Assembly: GCA_031280915.1 (NCBI GenBank)
Contig: JAITGC010000078.1
Coordinates: forward strand, 1 to 52,068
Source of the DNA: Desulfovibrio sp.
Lineage (GTDB): Bacteria; Desulfobacterota; Desulfovibrionia; Desulfovibrionales; Desulfovibrionaceae
DNA: 52,068 bases
Reading direction: 5' to 3'
Both the position numbers and the translations under genes were made by a program. The notes under the pieces are model-generated. The model ran no database searches. It had not been told where the DNA came from and saw only the letters and a list, made by a program, of their open reading frames with translations. Of this stretch, positions 43,993 through 52,068 are shown piece after piece; position 1 is the stretch's first letter; each line of letters begins with the position of its first letter.

Positions 43993-44637
43993 ATGTCAGA
44001 CGGGAAGTCCATATTGGTCGATACCTCGCGCTGTACCGGCTGTCGAGGTTGTCAGGTGGCGTGTAAGCAGTGGAACGATCTGCCGGGAACGCGGACAAAA
44101 CAGGCGGGGACATATCAGAATCCGCCGGATTTTTCCTGCGATACCTACAAGATTGTGCGTTTTGCCGAAGGAAAAAAGGAAGGTTCCCGTGAACCTTACT
44201 GGTATTTCTTCGCGGATATGTGTCGTCATTGCATGAATCCGCCGTGCATGTCCGCCAGCGACAAGGACGAAATCGTGCAGGATGAGGCCACAGGGGCCAT
44301 TGTCTACACAAAGGAGACAAAAAATATTGACTTTGAAACGGCGCGGAGCAGCTGTCCTTACGATGTTCCACGCCAAAACCCGGACAGCAAGGTACTGTCC
44401 AAGTGCACTATGTGCATTGACCGCATGAGAAGCGGCCTGAAGCCGGCCTGTGTTTTGTCCTGCCCGACCGCCATGGAATTCGGCGAACGGGAGGCCATAC
44501 TCAAACTGGCCGAGGAGCGCGTGGCCGAACTCAAAAAGATCTGGCCCAAGGCCAAGGCCATAGATGCCGATGAAGTGCGTGTAATCTTTATTGTGACGGA
44601 TGATCCCAAAAAGTACCACACGCATGCGCAGGCTTAA
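43993..44637 (+). CDS. fdhB: Formate dehydrogenase beta subunit (FeS)
   Basis: 214 aa with no signal peptide, so it should travel with FdhA through Tat. Four ferredoxin clusters: CTGCRGCQVACKQWN (about 14), CRHCMNPPCM, SCPYDVPR, and CTMCIDRMRSGLKPAC with VLSCPTAM. It transfers electrons from FdhA to cytochrome c3. It has no C-terminal membrane helix, fitting the soluble two-subunit enzyme. Nine bases after fdhA, with GGAGG. Confidence 0.93.
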   Translation: MSDGKSILVDTSRCTGCRGCQVACKQWNDLPGTRTKQAGTYQNPPDFSCDTYKIVRFAEGKKEGSREPYWYFFADMCRHCMNPPCMSASDKDEIVQDEATGAIVYTKETKNIDFETARSSCPYDVPRQNPDSKVLSKCTMCIDRMRSGLKPACVLSCPTAMEFGEREAILKLAEERVAELKKIWPKAKAIDADEVRVIFIVTDDPKKYHTHAQA

Positions 44638-44653
44638 CCCATAACCGCAAACA

Positions 44654-44698
44654 ACAATGCGGCCGGAGGCGGGGGCGACCTTTCTCCGGCCGCATTGT
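44654..44698 (+). terminator. Strong hairpin between fdhB and fdhE
   Basis: ACAATGCGGCCGGAG pairs exactly with CTCCGGCCGCATTGT over a loop of about 15 bases. No T-run follows (GTAAAAAG), so it may stabilise the fdhAB message or partly stop transcription, lowering the maturation genes. Confidence 0.6.
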
Positions 44699-44717
44699 GT
44701 AAAAAGCCGGAGTCCAT

Positions 44718-45635
44718 GTGAGTATACCCAAAGAATTGTTGCGCCGTCTGGCCAGGGAGCACCCCCACAGCGCCCATATTCTGAAAGCCTTTGTTCCCCT
44801 TCTGGAAGCGCGCGAGGCTTTGGCTGAAAGCCTGCCCCCTCCCGAATTGCCGGCGGGGCCGGACGCCCTTTCCTTTTCCCAGGGCAAGGCATGGCTTGCT
44901 GCGGGCGATCATGCAGACGTATATCTTGATGAGGCTTTTCTCAGCGCGGCGCCCGCAAAAATCCTGACGGCCGCCATCAAGGGATTGCCGGATTTGAAAA
45001 TGCCCCTGCGCGGGCTGAGGGATTTTTTGAAAAAAGATGAAGGGGAGTGCGCAAAGCTCATTATGCTTTATCTCACCGGGAGCATGAACAAAGTAAAAGC
45101 TTGGGGCGGAAAGCACGGACAGGATTGCCGCGGGGTCGTGTTCGGGGCAACGCATCTTGCTTCGGCGGCGGCTCGGCGGGTCGCGCGCGCGGCCGCTTCC
45201 TGCGCTCTGCCTCCCTGGCGCGGAGGCCTCTGTCCTATCTGCGGCTCCTTGCCCCATGCCTCCGCCCTGCGCGGCAGAGAGGGCAAACGCTGGTTGCAGT
45301 GTTCGCTGTGTCGGCATGAATGGGCGTTTTCCCGTACTGTTTGCCCTGTATGCGGGCAGGATTCTCCAAAGGATTTGCCCTTGTTTTTTCTGGAACAGAA
45401 CCGATGGGAGAGGGCCGAGGCGTGCAATCAGTGCGGGCGGTATCTGCTGGGTGTTGACACGCGCGAATTTGCCGACGATATTCCGTTGGAGCTTCTGCTG
45501 CTCTGCATGATGCCCCTTGATATGCTCATGCAGGAAAAAGGATTTGTTCCGGCGGCGGATGAGGCCCAGGGCCGCCGGGGGAAGAATGCTCGCAAACAGA
45601 AACCGGATGCCTTGCAACAGGAGCGTTTGCGGTGA
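44718..45635 (+). CDS. fdhE: Formate dehydrogenase accessory protein FdhE
   Basis: 305 aa. The rubredoxin-like metal-binding core has four cysteine pairs: LCPICGSLP (about 177), CSLCRHEW, CPVCGQ and CNQCGRYL, the arrangement of FdhE. The protein binds the catalytic subunit and is needed for active formate dehydrogenase, at or before Tat export. Its start is GTG at 44718, 20 bases past the hairpin. Ends with a basic tail and overlaps the next gene by 4 bases. Confidence 0.88.
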   Translation: MSIPKELLRRLAREHPHSAHILKAFVPLLEAREALAESLPPPELPAGPDALSFSQGKAWLAAGDHADVYLDEAFLSAAPAKILTAAIKGLPDLKMPLRGLRDFLKKDEGECAKLIMLYLTGSMNKVKAWGGKHGQDCRGVVFGATHLASAAARRVARAAASCALPPWRGGLCPICGSLPHASALRGREGKRWLQCSLCRHEWAFSRTVCPVCGQDSPKDLPLFFLEQNRWERAEACNQCGRYLLGVDTREFADDIPLELLLLCMMPLDMLMQEKGFVPAADEAQGRRGKNARKQKPDALQQERLR

Positions 45636-47335
45636 ATATCGGTTCTTATACTTTTGACGAATTCAAGGCTGCGGCGGCCGCTTTTCACGGCTATCCGGCT
45701 CCGGGCTTACTGCTTGGCGGCTACATGGTAGAAGCGGCCAAAGCCGCTCTGCCCCCAGGAATCCTGTTTGAAGTTGTGGTGGAGAGCAAAAAATGCTTGC
45801 CGGACGCCGTGCAACTGCTCACACCGTGCAGTGCCGGCAACAATTGGATGAAGGTGGTCAATCTGGGGAGATACGCGCTTTCCATGTTTGACAAATATAC
45901 AGGCGAAGGCGTGCGCGTGCGCGTGGATGTGGGCCGGCTTTCGGCCTGGCCGGAATTGCGAGCTTGGTTTCTGAAGGAGAAATCCAAGGCCGAACAGGAT
46001 GCCGAAAAATTGCTACGGGAGATAGAAGCCGCTGGTGACGGCGTATGCGTCGTCGCGCCCATACGCATACGTGAGCGTTTGCTGGGCCACGCGCATATGG
46101 GGGCCATAGGCGTCTGTCCGGCCTGTGGTGAGGCTTTCCCCGCAAAGGACGGCGTGATTTGCCGCGGCTGCCAAGGTGAAGCTCCTTATGTTCCGCTTGG
46201 AAAAGGCGACCGGGATGCGTTTCCTCGTTTTGCGGTGGTGTCTGTGGAAAATGCCGTGGGGAAAACGGCCTTGCACGATATGACCCGTCTTGTTCCCGGC
46301 GAGAGCAAGGGGGCGGAATTTTTGGCTGGTCAAGTTATAACGGCCGGGGATGTTTGCCGCTTGCAGCATATGGGGCGTTTTTCGCTGGCGGTGAGCGAAG
46401 GAGCCGAGGCCGGGGATTTTGTGCACGAAGACGAAGGGGCCTTGGCCTTTGCCCGGCGTATGGCCGGGGAGAACGTCATTGCCGACGCCGAGCCGCGCGA
46501 GGGAAAAATTGGTTTTCGCGCGAAGGCGCGGGGGCTGTTTTCCCTGGACAGGCCGCGTCTTGCCGCTTTCAACATGCCGGGCGACGTCATATGCGCCGCC
46601 AGGCAGGACGCCACCCTTGTCGAAGAGGGCGCCTCCCTTGCCGCCACACGCGTCATTCCTCTCTATATCGGCAAATCCCGTTTTGCCGAGGCCTTATCCT
46701 TGCTTGACAGGCCGCTTTTTGCTGTGTTGCCTCTGCGTGAAGCCAAAGTGGGCATTCTGGTGACCGGTACCGAGGTTTTTAACGGCTTGGTGGAAGACGG
46801 TTTCATTCCTGTTATCACGGCAAAAGCTGAAGCTTTTTCCTGTGCGGTGGTCAAAACCGCCATAGTGCCGGACGACAGGGAGCGTATCCGTGGGGCCGTG
46901 GAACTGATGCGCGAGGCCGGGGTTGATTTGCTGGTGACCACAGGCGGCCTGTCCGTTGATCCGGAGGACTTAACACGGGCTGCTTTGATGGAGGCCGGGC
47001 TTGTGGACATATTGTACGGTGCTCCCGTATTGCCCGGCTCCATGACGCTTGTCGGTCGCATGGCGGCGCACGGCGCGTCCGTGAAAGATAAAGAGCGGGC
47101 CGTCAACGGCCTGCCGGATTTTGACCGCGTGGAGCAGCCCGCCCATGGGGAAATGCAGGTTATCGGCGTTCCGGCGTGCGCCTTGTATTTCAAGACAACC
47201 TTGTTTGACGCCCTCCTGCCGAGGCTTTTGGCGGGTCGCCGTATTACCCGGCCGGAGCTTGCGGCCATGGGCGAGGGCGGTTTGTGCATGAACTGTAAAG
47301 TATGTACTTGGCCGAAATGTTTCTTTCTGAAATAG
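45632..47335 (+). CDS. FmdE-like domain fused to a molybdopterin-binding (MoeA/MogA-like) domain
   Basis: 567 aa. N-terminal part (about 1-190): an FmdE-like domain (AFHGYPAPGLLLGGYMVEAA, CSAGNNWMKVVNLGRYALSM) with a zinc ribbon CPACGEAFPAKDGVICRGC. C-terminal part (about 320-545): a molybdopterin-binding fold (VGILVTGTEVFNGLVEDGF, then LLVTTGGLSVDPEDLT, the GG-x-S-D variant). The end has four cysteines (GLCMNCKVCTWPKCFF). Its place directly after fdhE suggests insertion or sensing of Mo/W cofactor for formate dehydrogenase. No enzymatic role has been shown that I know of. Overlaps fdhE by ATGA-type coupling. Confidence 0.82.
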   Translation: MNIGSYTFDEFKAAAAAFHGYPAPGLLLGGYMVEAAKAALPPGILFEVVVESKKCLPDAVQLLTPCSAGNNWMKVVNLGRYALSMFDKYTGEGVRVRVDVGRLSAWPELRAWFLKEKSKAEQDAEKLLREIEAAGDGVCVVAPIRIRERLLGHAHMGAIGVCPACGEAFPAKDGVICRGCQGEAPYVPLGKGDRDAFPRFAVVSVENAVGKTALHDMTRLVPGESKGAEFLAGQVITAGDVCRLQHMGRFSLAVSEGAEAGDFVHEDEGALAFARRMAGENVIADAEPREGKIGFRAKARGLFSLDRPRLAAFNMPGDVICAARQDATLVEEGASLAATRVIPLYIGKSRFAEALSLLDRPLFAVLPLREAKVGILVTGTEVFNGLVEDGFIPVITAKAEAFSCAVVKTAIVPDDRERIRGAVELMREAGVDLLVTTGGLSVDPEDLTRAALMEAGLVDILYGAPVLPGSMTLVGRMAAHGASVKDKERAVNGLPDFDRVEQPAHGEMQVIGVPACALYFKTTLFDALLPRLLAGRRITRPELAAMGEGGLCMNCKVCTWPKCFFLK

Positions 47336-47495
47336 CCTGTTTTCATTTTTTAACTATATTGGCAGGATTGTTTTTAGGATGGATCACCTTTGAAACGTTG
47401 CGTTCGGCGTGAACGGCGAAAGTGAATTTCGTTTGTGCCTCACACGCGGACGGTTGCCCTGGCGGAAAAAATTCAGAAATTTTTTCTGAAAAATC

Positions 47496-47524
47496 TTGAC
47501 CTCGCCCGTTCTTTGGTTTAGAAA
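47496..47524 (+). promoter_or_regulatory. Promoter candidate for the S10 operon
   Basis: TTGACC (47496-47501), 17 bases, TAGAAA (47519-47524). An AT-rich inverted repeat, TTCAGAAA/TTTCTGAA (about 47472-47489), precedes it and could act as an UP element. Confidence 0.6.
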
Positions 47525-48026
47525 ATCCCTCGCCCCTGAAAACCGGATGCGGCCTTGATTGGGTTGTGGGTGGAGAAGGGGTAATCCCTGAACGGCAGGG
47601 AAGGACGGATCGAGTCCGTCCTGCTTGTGCCCGGCTGCGGCGAGCTGTGAAGTTGTTCAAAAAGTTCCGCAGACGGGTTTGACATGTGCAGGCGTTGCCA
47701 AATGCCGGACAATGTCAGCCGTTCCAGCTCGCAACGGATCCGCGTCTTAATTTATGACGCCCGGGGCTGTAAGGTAGGGGGGAGAACCCCATTTGGTAAC
47801 CCTGCGACCACCTTGTTCGTAACCTTCTGTTGCGGCATGGTTTGGGGATTCGCCGGGGGCGTCACATGGATGACGTTGGTGCGCTCCGGTGCCCCTTCAT
47901 CTTCCAGTTTCCTGACACTTCAGGTGTGACGAACGCGCCGCGCGCGCCGGCCCCGCTTTTGGCGGACCGCGCATGTTGTTTTCAAGCCCGCGTGCCGCGC
48001 GGTATTTTGCAAATGGAGTAGGCATA
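47525..48026 (+). other. Long untranslated leader of the S10 operon
   Basis: About 500 bases between the promoter candidate and rpsJ without a credible gene. It contains a perfect hairpin AGGACGGA/TCCGTCCT (47602-47622), a CCCTGAAC-GGCAGGG pair just before it, and a GGGG/CCCC stem near 47780. A frame of 81 codons from 47684 has no Shine-Dalgarno and no recognisable product. A ribosomal-protein autoregulatory site is plausible but not identified. 47336-47495 shows only the AT-rich repeat. Confidence 0.5.
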
Positions 48027-48344
48027 ATGACGACAGTAAGCAGCGATCGCATTCGCATCAAGCTTAGGGCTTACGATTATCGCATATTGGACAAGGCTGT
48101 CGCGGAAATCGTGGATACGGCGCGCAACACCGGGGCTGGCGTGGCGGGGCCCATTCCTCTGCCCACCAATATCCACAAATATACCATTCAGCGCTCCGTG
48201 CATGTGGACAAAAAATCGCGCGAACAGTTTGAAATGCGTATCCACAAGCGCCTCATGGATATTTTGGAGCCGACCCAGCAAACCGTCGACGCCCTTGGCA
48301 AGCTCTCTCTGCCTGCCGGAGTTGACGTGGAAATTAAGCTTTAG
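48027..48344 (+). CDS. rpsJ: 30S ribosomal protein S10
   Basis: 105 aa. [20 protein letters not shown] and [31 protein letters not shown] are the standard S10 segments. ATG 48027 gives [17 protein letters not shown] lies 10 bases before it. First gene of the S10 operon; S10 sits in the 30S head and in the NusB antitermination complex. Confidence 0.98.
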   Translation: MTTVSSDRIRIKLRAYDYRILDKAVAEIVDTARNTGAGVAGPIPLPTNIHKYTIQRSVHVDKKSREQFEMRIHKRLMDILEPTQQTVDALGKLSLPAGVDVEIKL

Positions 48345-48355
48345 CGGGGGCAGTC

Positions 48356-48985
48356 ATGGCTGAAAAAATGGGAATATTGGGACGGAAGCTGGGTATGACC
48401 CGTATTTTTTCCGATGAAGGTGCGGCTGTGGCCGTGACCGTCATTGCGGCTGGGCTATGCCCTGTGACGCAGGTTAAAACCGAGGAAAAAGACGGCTACA
48501 ACGCTCTGCAAATAGCCTTTGCTCCTGCTAAGGAAAAACGCGTCGGCAAGGCCATGCGCGGGCATTTCGCCAAAGCCGGAACGGGACTTTTTCGACACCT
48601 CAGAGAAATTCGCCTTGAGGGCGCGCCAGAACAAAAGGCGGGCGATGCGCTTTCCGTCGCTATGTTTGCCGTGGGCGATGTGGTTAAGGTAACGGCCAAA
48701 AGCATTGGCAAAGGGTACCAGGGGCGCATGCGCCGGTGGAATTTCGCCGGCTCCAAGGACTCGCACGGTTGTGAAAAAGTGCACCGTAACAATGGCTCCA
48801 TAGGCAACAATACCCTCCCGGGCCATGTTTTCAAGGGACGTAAAATGGCCGGGCACTGGGGCAATGAAACCGTAACCGAATCCGGGCTTCTGATTGTCGG
48901 CGTACGTGCGGATGACAATGTTCTACTGGTTAAGGGCTCTGTGCCCGGTCCCAAAAACGGGCTTGTCTTTGTGCGCAAGCAGTAG
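48356..48985 (+). CDS. rplC: 50S ribosomal protein L3
   Basis: 209 aa. [20 protein letters not shown] at the start, and the extended loop with [20 protein letters not shown], then [20 protein letters not shown], near the peptidyl transferase centre. 11 bases after rpsJ, with a GGGGG-type ribosome site. Confidence 0.98.
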   Translation: MAEKMGILGRKLGMTRIFSDEGAAVAVTVIAAGLCPVTQVKTEEKDGYNALQIAFAPAKEKRVGKAMRGHFAKAGTGLFRHLREIRLEGAPEQKAGDALSVAMFAVGDVVKVTAKSIGKGYQGRMRRWNFAGSKDSHGCEKVHRNNGSIGNNTLPGHVFKGRKMAGHWGNETVTESGLLIVGVRADDNVLLVKGSVPGPKNGLVFVRKQ

Positions 48986-48995
48986 GGGAACAGAA

Positions 48996-49628
48996 ATGGC
49001 CACCGTTAAAGTATATGATCAGAACCGGCAGGAAAGCGGTGACATAGAGCTTGCCGCCGATGTTTTTGAAGTTGAGGTGCGGCCGGAAATTTTGCATCTT
49101 GTCGTGCGCGCCCAGGCGGCCGCCAAACGCGCGGGTTCCCATCAGGTCAAAACCCGAGCGTTGGTATCCGGGGGCGGCGCAAAGCCCTGGAAACAGAAAG
49201 GCACGGGCCGCGCGCGTTCCGGCTCCAGCCGTTCGCCTATCTGGCGCGGCGGAGCTGTTGTTTTCGGCCCGGCCCCCCGCGATTACAGCTTTAAAGTCAA
49301 CAGCAAAGTACGCGCACTCGCACTCAAAATGGCTTTGTCAAGCCGTTTGGCCGCCGATGCTCTTATGATTGTGAAAAATATTGACCTGCCCGAGGCGAAA
49401 ACAAAGCATTTCGCCAAGGTGGCGGGGGCGCTGGGGTTGCGGAAGGCTCTTATCGTCACCCAGGCGGATGCCGGAGATATTGTCCGCTCGGCGCGCAATA
49501 TTCCCGGTTTGACGCTGACGACGCCCGAGCGGCTGAATGTTGCGGAAATTCTGAATCATAAGCAGCTTGTGTTGTTGGAGCAGGCGGTGGCGCCCGTGCA
49601 TGCCCGTTTTGCCGGAAAGGGAGCCTAA
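48996..49628 (+). CDS. rplD: 50S ribosomal protein L4
   Basis: 210 aa. The long loop KTRALVSGGGAKPWKQKGTG, followed by RARSGSSRSPIWRGG, reaches into the exit tunnel. ATG 48996 (MATVKVYDQNRQESG). In enterobacteria L4 represses this operon; whether it does here is unknown. Confidence 0.98.
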   Translation: MATVKVYDQNRQESGDIELAADVFEVEVRPEILHLVVRAQAAAKRAGSHQVKTRALVSGGGAKPWKQKGTGRARSGSSRSPIWRGGAVVFGPAPRDYSFKVNSKVRALALKMALSSRLAADALMIVKNIDLPEAKTKHFAKVAGALGLRKALIVTQADAGDIVRSARNIPGLTLTTPERLNVAEILNHKQLVLLEQAVAPVHARFAGKGA

Positions 49629-49629
49629 A

Positions 49630-49920
49630 ATGGAACTCGCCAATGTGCTCGTCAAGCCCCTGTTGACGGAAAAAACCACCATGCTCAAGGACGCGGCGCG
49701 GCAGGCGGCTTTTTACGTTCATCCCAAGGCCAACAAACTGGAAATTCGCCAGGCTGTGGAAAAGGCCTTTGGCGTGAAGGTGGAGGCTGTCAATATCGTG
49801 CGCCGCGCTCCATCCGCTCGTGAGCGGCAGGGCCGCGTCGTCGGGCGTAAGTCCGGTTGGAAAAAGGCCTATGTGACCCTTGGTCAGGATGATAAAATCG
49901 AGTTTTTTGAGGGAGTGTAA
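49630..49920 (+). CDS. rplW: 50S ribosomal protein L23
   Basis: 96 aa. [16 protein letters not shown] and [20 protein letters not shown] are typical. It lines the exit of the peptide tunnel and binds trigger factor and SRP. Starts one base after the rplD stop. Confidence 0.98.
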   Translation: MELANVLVKPLLTEKTTMLKDAARQAAFYVHPKANKLEIRQAVEKAFGVKVEAVNIVRRAPSARERQGRVVGRKSGWKKAYVTLGQDDKIEFFEGV

Positions 49921-49922
49921 TC

Positions 49923-50753
49923 ATGGCTGTCCGTAAGTTGAAACCGACTTCCGCCGGGCGCCGCTTCCAGACGGTTTCCGATTTTGAGGAAATCACGCGC
50001 TCATATCCGGAAAAATCACTCACCGCGGGTTTGCCCAGAAAAGCGGGACGTAACAATCTCGGCCGTGTGACCAGCCGTCGCCGGGGCGGCGGCGTTAAAC
50101 GCCTGTACCGCATTATTGATTTTCGGCGCGACAAGGTCGGCATTGAAGCCCGTGTGGCGGAAATCGAATACGATCCCAACCGTACCGCCCGTATTGCCTT
50201 GCTGCACTATGTTGACGGGGAAAAACGCTATATTATCGCTCCCGCCGGTCTCAGTCAGGGGGACAAGGTCATCGCTGGCGAAGGCGCGGATATAAAGCCC
50301 GGCAATGCCCTGCCCATACAACGTATTCCGGTGGGCACAGTGCTGCACAATGTTGAGCTTTACCCCGGCAAGGGCGGGCAGCTTTGCCGCGCGGCGGGAT
50401 CCTATGCCCAACTTATTGCCAAGGAAGGCAAATACGCCCTGTTGCGCCTGCCCTCTGGCGAGGTGCGCAAGGTGCTGGCCAGTTGTGCGGCTACAGTGGG
50501 GCAGGTGGGCAATATCCACCATGAAAATATTTCTCTGGGCAAGGCCGGGCGCAGCCGCTGGCTTAACCGCCGTCCCCGTGTGCGCGGCGTGGCCATGAAC
50601 CCCATTGACCATCCCTTGGGCGGCGGCGAAGGAAGAAGTTCCGGTGGGCGTCACCCTGTATCCCCGTGGGGTATGCCTGCCAAGGGCTACAAGACTCGTG
50701 ACAGAAAAAAGGCATCCACAAGGCTTATTGTAAAACGCCGTGGGCAGAAGTAG
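49923..50753 (+). CDS. rplB: 50S ribosomal protein L2
   Basis: 276 aa. [20 protein letters not shown] near the N-terminus and the C-terminal [20 protein letters not shown] with the conserved histidine near the peptidyl transferase centre. Two bases after rplW. Confidence 0.98.
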   Translation: MAVRKLKPTSAGRRFQTVSDFEEITRSYPEKSLTAGLPRKAGRNNLGRVTSRRRGGGVKRLYRIIDFRRDKVGIEARVAEIEYDPNRTARIALLHYVDGEKRYIIAPAGLSQGDKVIAGEGADIKPGNALPIQRIPVGTVLHNVELYPGKGGQLCRAAGSYAQLIAKEGKYALLRLPSGEVRKVLASCAATVGQVGNIHHENISLGKAGRSRWLNRRPRVRGVAMNPIDHPLGGGEGRSSGGRHPVSPWGMPAKGYKTRDRKKASTRLIVKRRGQK

Positions 50754-50766
50754 GTAGGAGCAGCTT

Positions 50767-51051
50767 ATGCCGAGATCTTTGAAGAAAGGCCCTTTTGTTG
50801 ACGATCACCTGATGAGGAAGGTCGACAATGCCGTTGCCAATAACGATCGCCGCGTTCTCAAGACATGGTCGCGACGTTCCACGATATTGCCGGAAATGGT
50901 CGGACTGACCTTCGCCGTGCACAACGGTAAGAAATTCGTGCCGGTTTTTGTTACGGAAAACATGGTGGGGCACAAGCTCGGCGAGTTTTCTCCCACGCGC
51001 ACCTTTCACGGGCACGCTGCCGATAAAAAGGCCAAGGCCGGCAAGAAGTAG
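50767..51051 (+). CDS. rpsS: 30S ribosomal protein S19
   Basis: 94 aa. [19 protein letters not shown], then [20 protein letters not shown] and [16 protein letters not shown], all standard. GTAGGAG precedes the start. Confidence 0.98.
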   Translation: MPRSLKKGPFVDDHLMRKVDNAVANNDRRVLKTWSRRSTILPEMVGLTFAVHNGKKFVPVFVTENMVGHKLGEFSPTRTFHGHAADKKAKAGKK

Positions 51052-51059
51052 GAAATACT

Positions 51060-51398
51060 ATGGAATCGAAAGCCGTTGCGAAATTTCAGCGGGTCTCACC
51101 GCGCAAGGCGCGTCTTGTGGCCCGCAATGTCCAAGGCCTTGGGGTGGAGGAAGCCATGAATATCCTGCGCTTTACGCCCAACAAGCCGGCCCGTGTTCTT
51201 TACGGCGTGTTCATGAGCGCCCTCGCTAACGCCTCGCAGTTGGGCGGGGTGAATGTGGATACGATGAAAGTAAAGGAGGTAGTGGTCAATGAAGGCCCCT
51301 CCTGGAAACGCTTTTTGCCGCGCGCTCAGGGCCGCGCCGGCAGGATTCGCAAACGCACAAGCCATATTACCGTCATACTTGCAGAAGGGCAGGAATAG
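51060..51398 (+). CDS. rplV: 50S ribosomal protein L22
   Basis: 112 aa. [20 protein letters not shown] and the C-terminal tunnel loop [20 protein letters not shown], the site of macrolide resistance changes in other species. Eight bases after rpsS. Confidence 0.98.
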   Translation: MESKAVAKFQRVSPRKARLVARNVQGLGVEEAMNILRFTPNKPARVLYGVFMSALANASQLGGVNVDTMKVKEVVVNEGPSWKRFLPRAQGRAGRIRKRTSHITVILAEGQE

Positions 51399-51400
51399 CT

Positions 51401-52042
51401 ATGGGTCAGAAAGTTCATCCGTTCGGCTTCCGGCTTGGGTACAACAAAAACTGGCAGTCTCGCTGGTTCAGCAAAAAAGAATATCCTGCCTTTGTTTATG
51501 AGGACAGCAAAATCCGGACTTTTGTCAAAAAACTTCTCTACAATGCCGGGCTTTCCAAAATAGAAATTGAACGGGCCGGCGGCAAGGTGCGCCTTGTGCT
51601 GTTTACCGCGCGGCCGGGCATTGTCATCGGGCGTAAAGGCGTGGAGATTGAGAAGCTGCGCTCGGATTTGCGTCGGAAGTTCGGATGCGAGTTCGCCCTG
51701 GAGGTTAATGAAATCCGTCGTCCAGAAGTGGACGCCCAATTGGTGGCCGAAAGCATCGCCCAGCAATTGGAGCGCCGTGTGGCATTTCGCCGCGCCATGA
51801 AGCGTACGGTTTCCATGGCCCGTAAATTCGGGGGGGAGGGCATCAAGGTGACCTGCGCCGGACGTCTTGCCGGTGCGGAGATCGCGCGTACGGAATGGTA
51901 CCGGGATGGCCGGGTACCCTTGCAGACGCTTCGGGCCGACATTGATTATGGCTTTGCCGAATCCCGCACGACTTACGGTATCATTGGCGTCAAGGTGTGG
52001 ATTTATAAAGGTGAAATCCTTGATAAAGAGGTTGAACAATAA
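51401..52042 (+). CDS. rpsC: 30S ribosomal protein S3
   Basis: 213 aa. [20 protein letters not shown], the KH domain [20 protein letters not shown] and the C-terminal [20 protein letters not shown] are intact. Helps unwind mRNA at the entry tunnel. Its TAA overlaps the next ATG by one base. Confidence 0.98.
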   Translation: MGQKVHPFGFRLGYNKNWQSRWFSKKEYPAFVYEDSKIRTFVKKLLYNAGLSKIEIERAGGKVRLVLFTARPGIVIGRKGVEIEKLRSDLRRKFGCEFALEVNEIRRPEVDAQLVAESIAQQLERRVAFRRAMKRTVSMARKFGGEGIKVTCAGRLAGAEIARTEWYRDGRVPLQTLRADIDYGFAESRTTYGIIGVKVWIYKGEILDKEVEQ

Positions 52043-52068
52043 TGCTTGCGCCCAAAAAAGTTAAATTT
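52042..52068 (+). CDS. rplP: 50S ribosomal protein L16, N-terminal fragment cut by window edge
   Basis: Nine codons, MLAPKKVKF, matching the universal L16 start and the expected gene order after rpsC. The rest is outside the window. Confidence 0.9.

Noticed and set aside
47381-47396. TGGATCACCTTT, like the 3' end of 16S rRNA
   Set aside because: Only about 12 bases match, and the preceding helix and the 23S context are missing, so it is not an rRNA fragment.
47672-47710. Second TTGACA in the rpsJ leader as a promoter
   Set aside because: No acceptable -10 hexamer at 16-18 bases spacing.
1-52068. CRISPR array
   Set aside because: No run of regularly spaced short direct repeats was seen; the dispersed palindromes are far apart and irregular.

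Overview
The window looks like a chromosomal segment of a sulfate-reducing deltaproteobacterium of the Desulfovibrionaceae, close in gene content to Desulfovibrio desulfuricans. The pointers are the siroheme-dependent (Ahb) haem pathway, a nine-haem cytochrome membrane complex, a tetrahaem cytochrome c3, and a periplasmic selenocysteine formate dehydrogenase. This is inferred from gene families only; no search was run.

Layout. 1-48: edge of an IS5-type insertion sequence. 286-4861 (minus): ahbC, yedF, hemB, ahbD and an AhbA/B-type siroheme decarboxylase subunit, making haem from siroheme. 4931-8713 (minus): alaS and recA. 8714-9237: a long divergent gap with a cluster of hairpins. 9238-11582 (plus): a PhoU-like protein, a phosphate permease and a secreted protein. 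11593-15292 (minus): two class I aminotransferases around homoserine dehydrogenase. 15492-22115: a small secreted protein, an FMN-dependent dehydrogenase, a chemoreceptor with a sigma-28-type promoter, an IS5-type transposase remnant and a PAS-GGDEF-EAL protein. 22346-27968: an XRE regulator, polA, an APS kinase, alkD and a flavoprotein. 28033-32215 (minus): a TPR membrane protein, iorAB and a D-Ala-D-Ala carboxypeptidase. 32304-34265 (plus): proA and nadD. 34370-35368: tRNA-Ser, an integrase fragment and tRNA-Lys.

35858-47335 is an energy-metabolism block. The nhcABCD operon (nine-haem cytochrome, FeS protein, NrfD-like subunit, small membrane protein) runs leftwards. Cytochrome c3, mobA, fdhA (UGA selenocysteine, read through), fdhB, fdhE and an FmdE/molybdopterin-binding fusion run rightwards. 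Together they could oxidise formate in the periplasm, pass electrons to c3, and deliver them through Nhc to the membrane quinone pool or cytoplasm. From 48027 to the end lies the S10 ribosomal protein operon (rpsJ, rplC, rplD, rplW, rplB, rpsS, rplV, rpsC, start of rplP).

The least ordinary features are a family of dispersed palindromic repeats, mostly between convergent genes, one of which supplies the stop codon of the XRE regulator; an IorA whose ferredoxin domain has lost cysteines; two mobile-element genes whose ribosome binding sites sit inside hairpins; a GGDEF domain without its signature motif; and a 500-base leader before rpsJ. I found no CRISPR array, rRNA operon or complete prophage.
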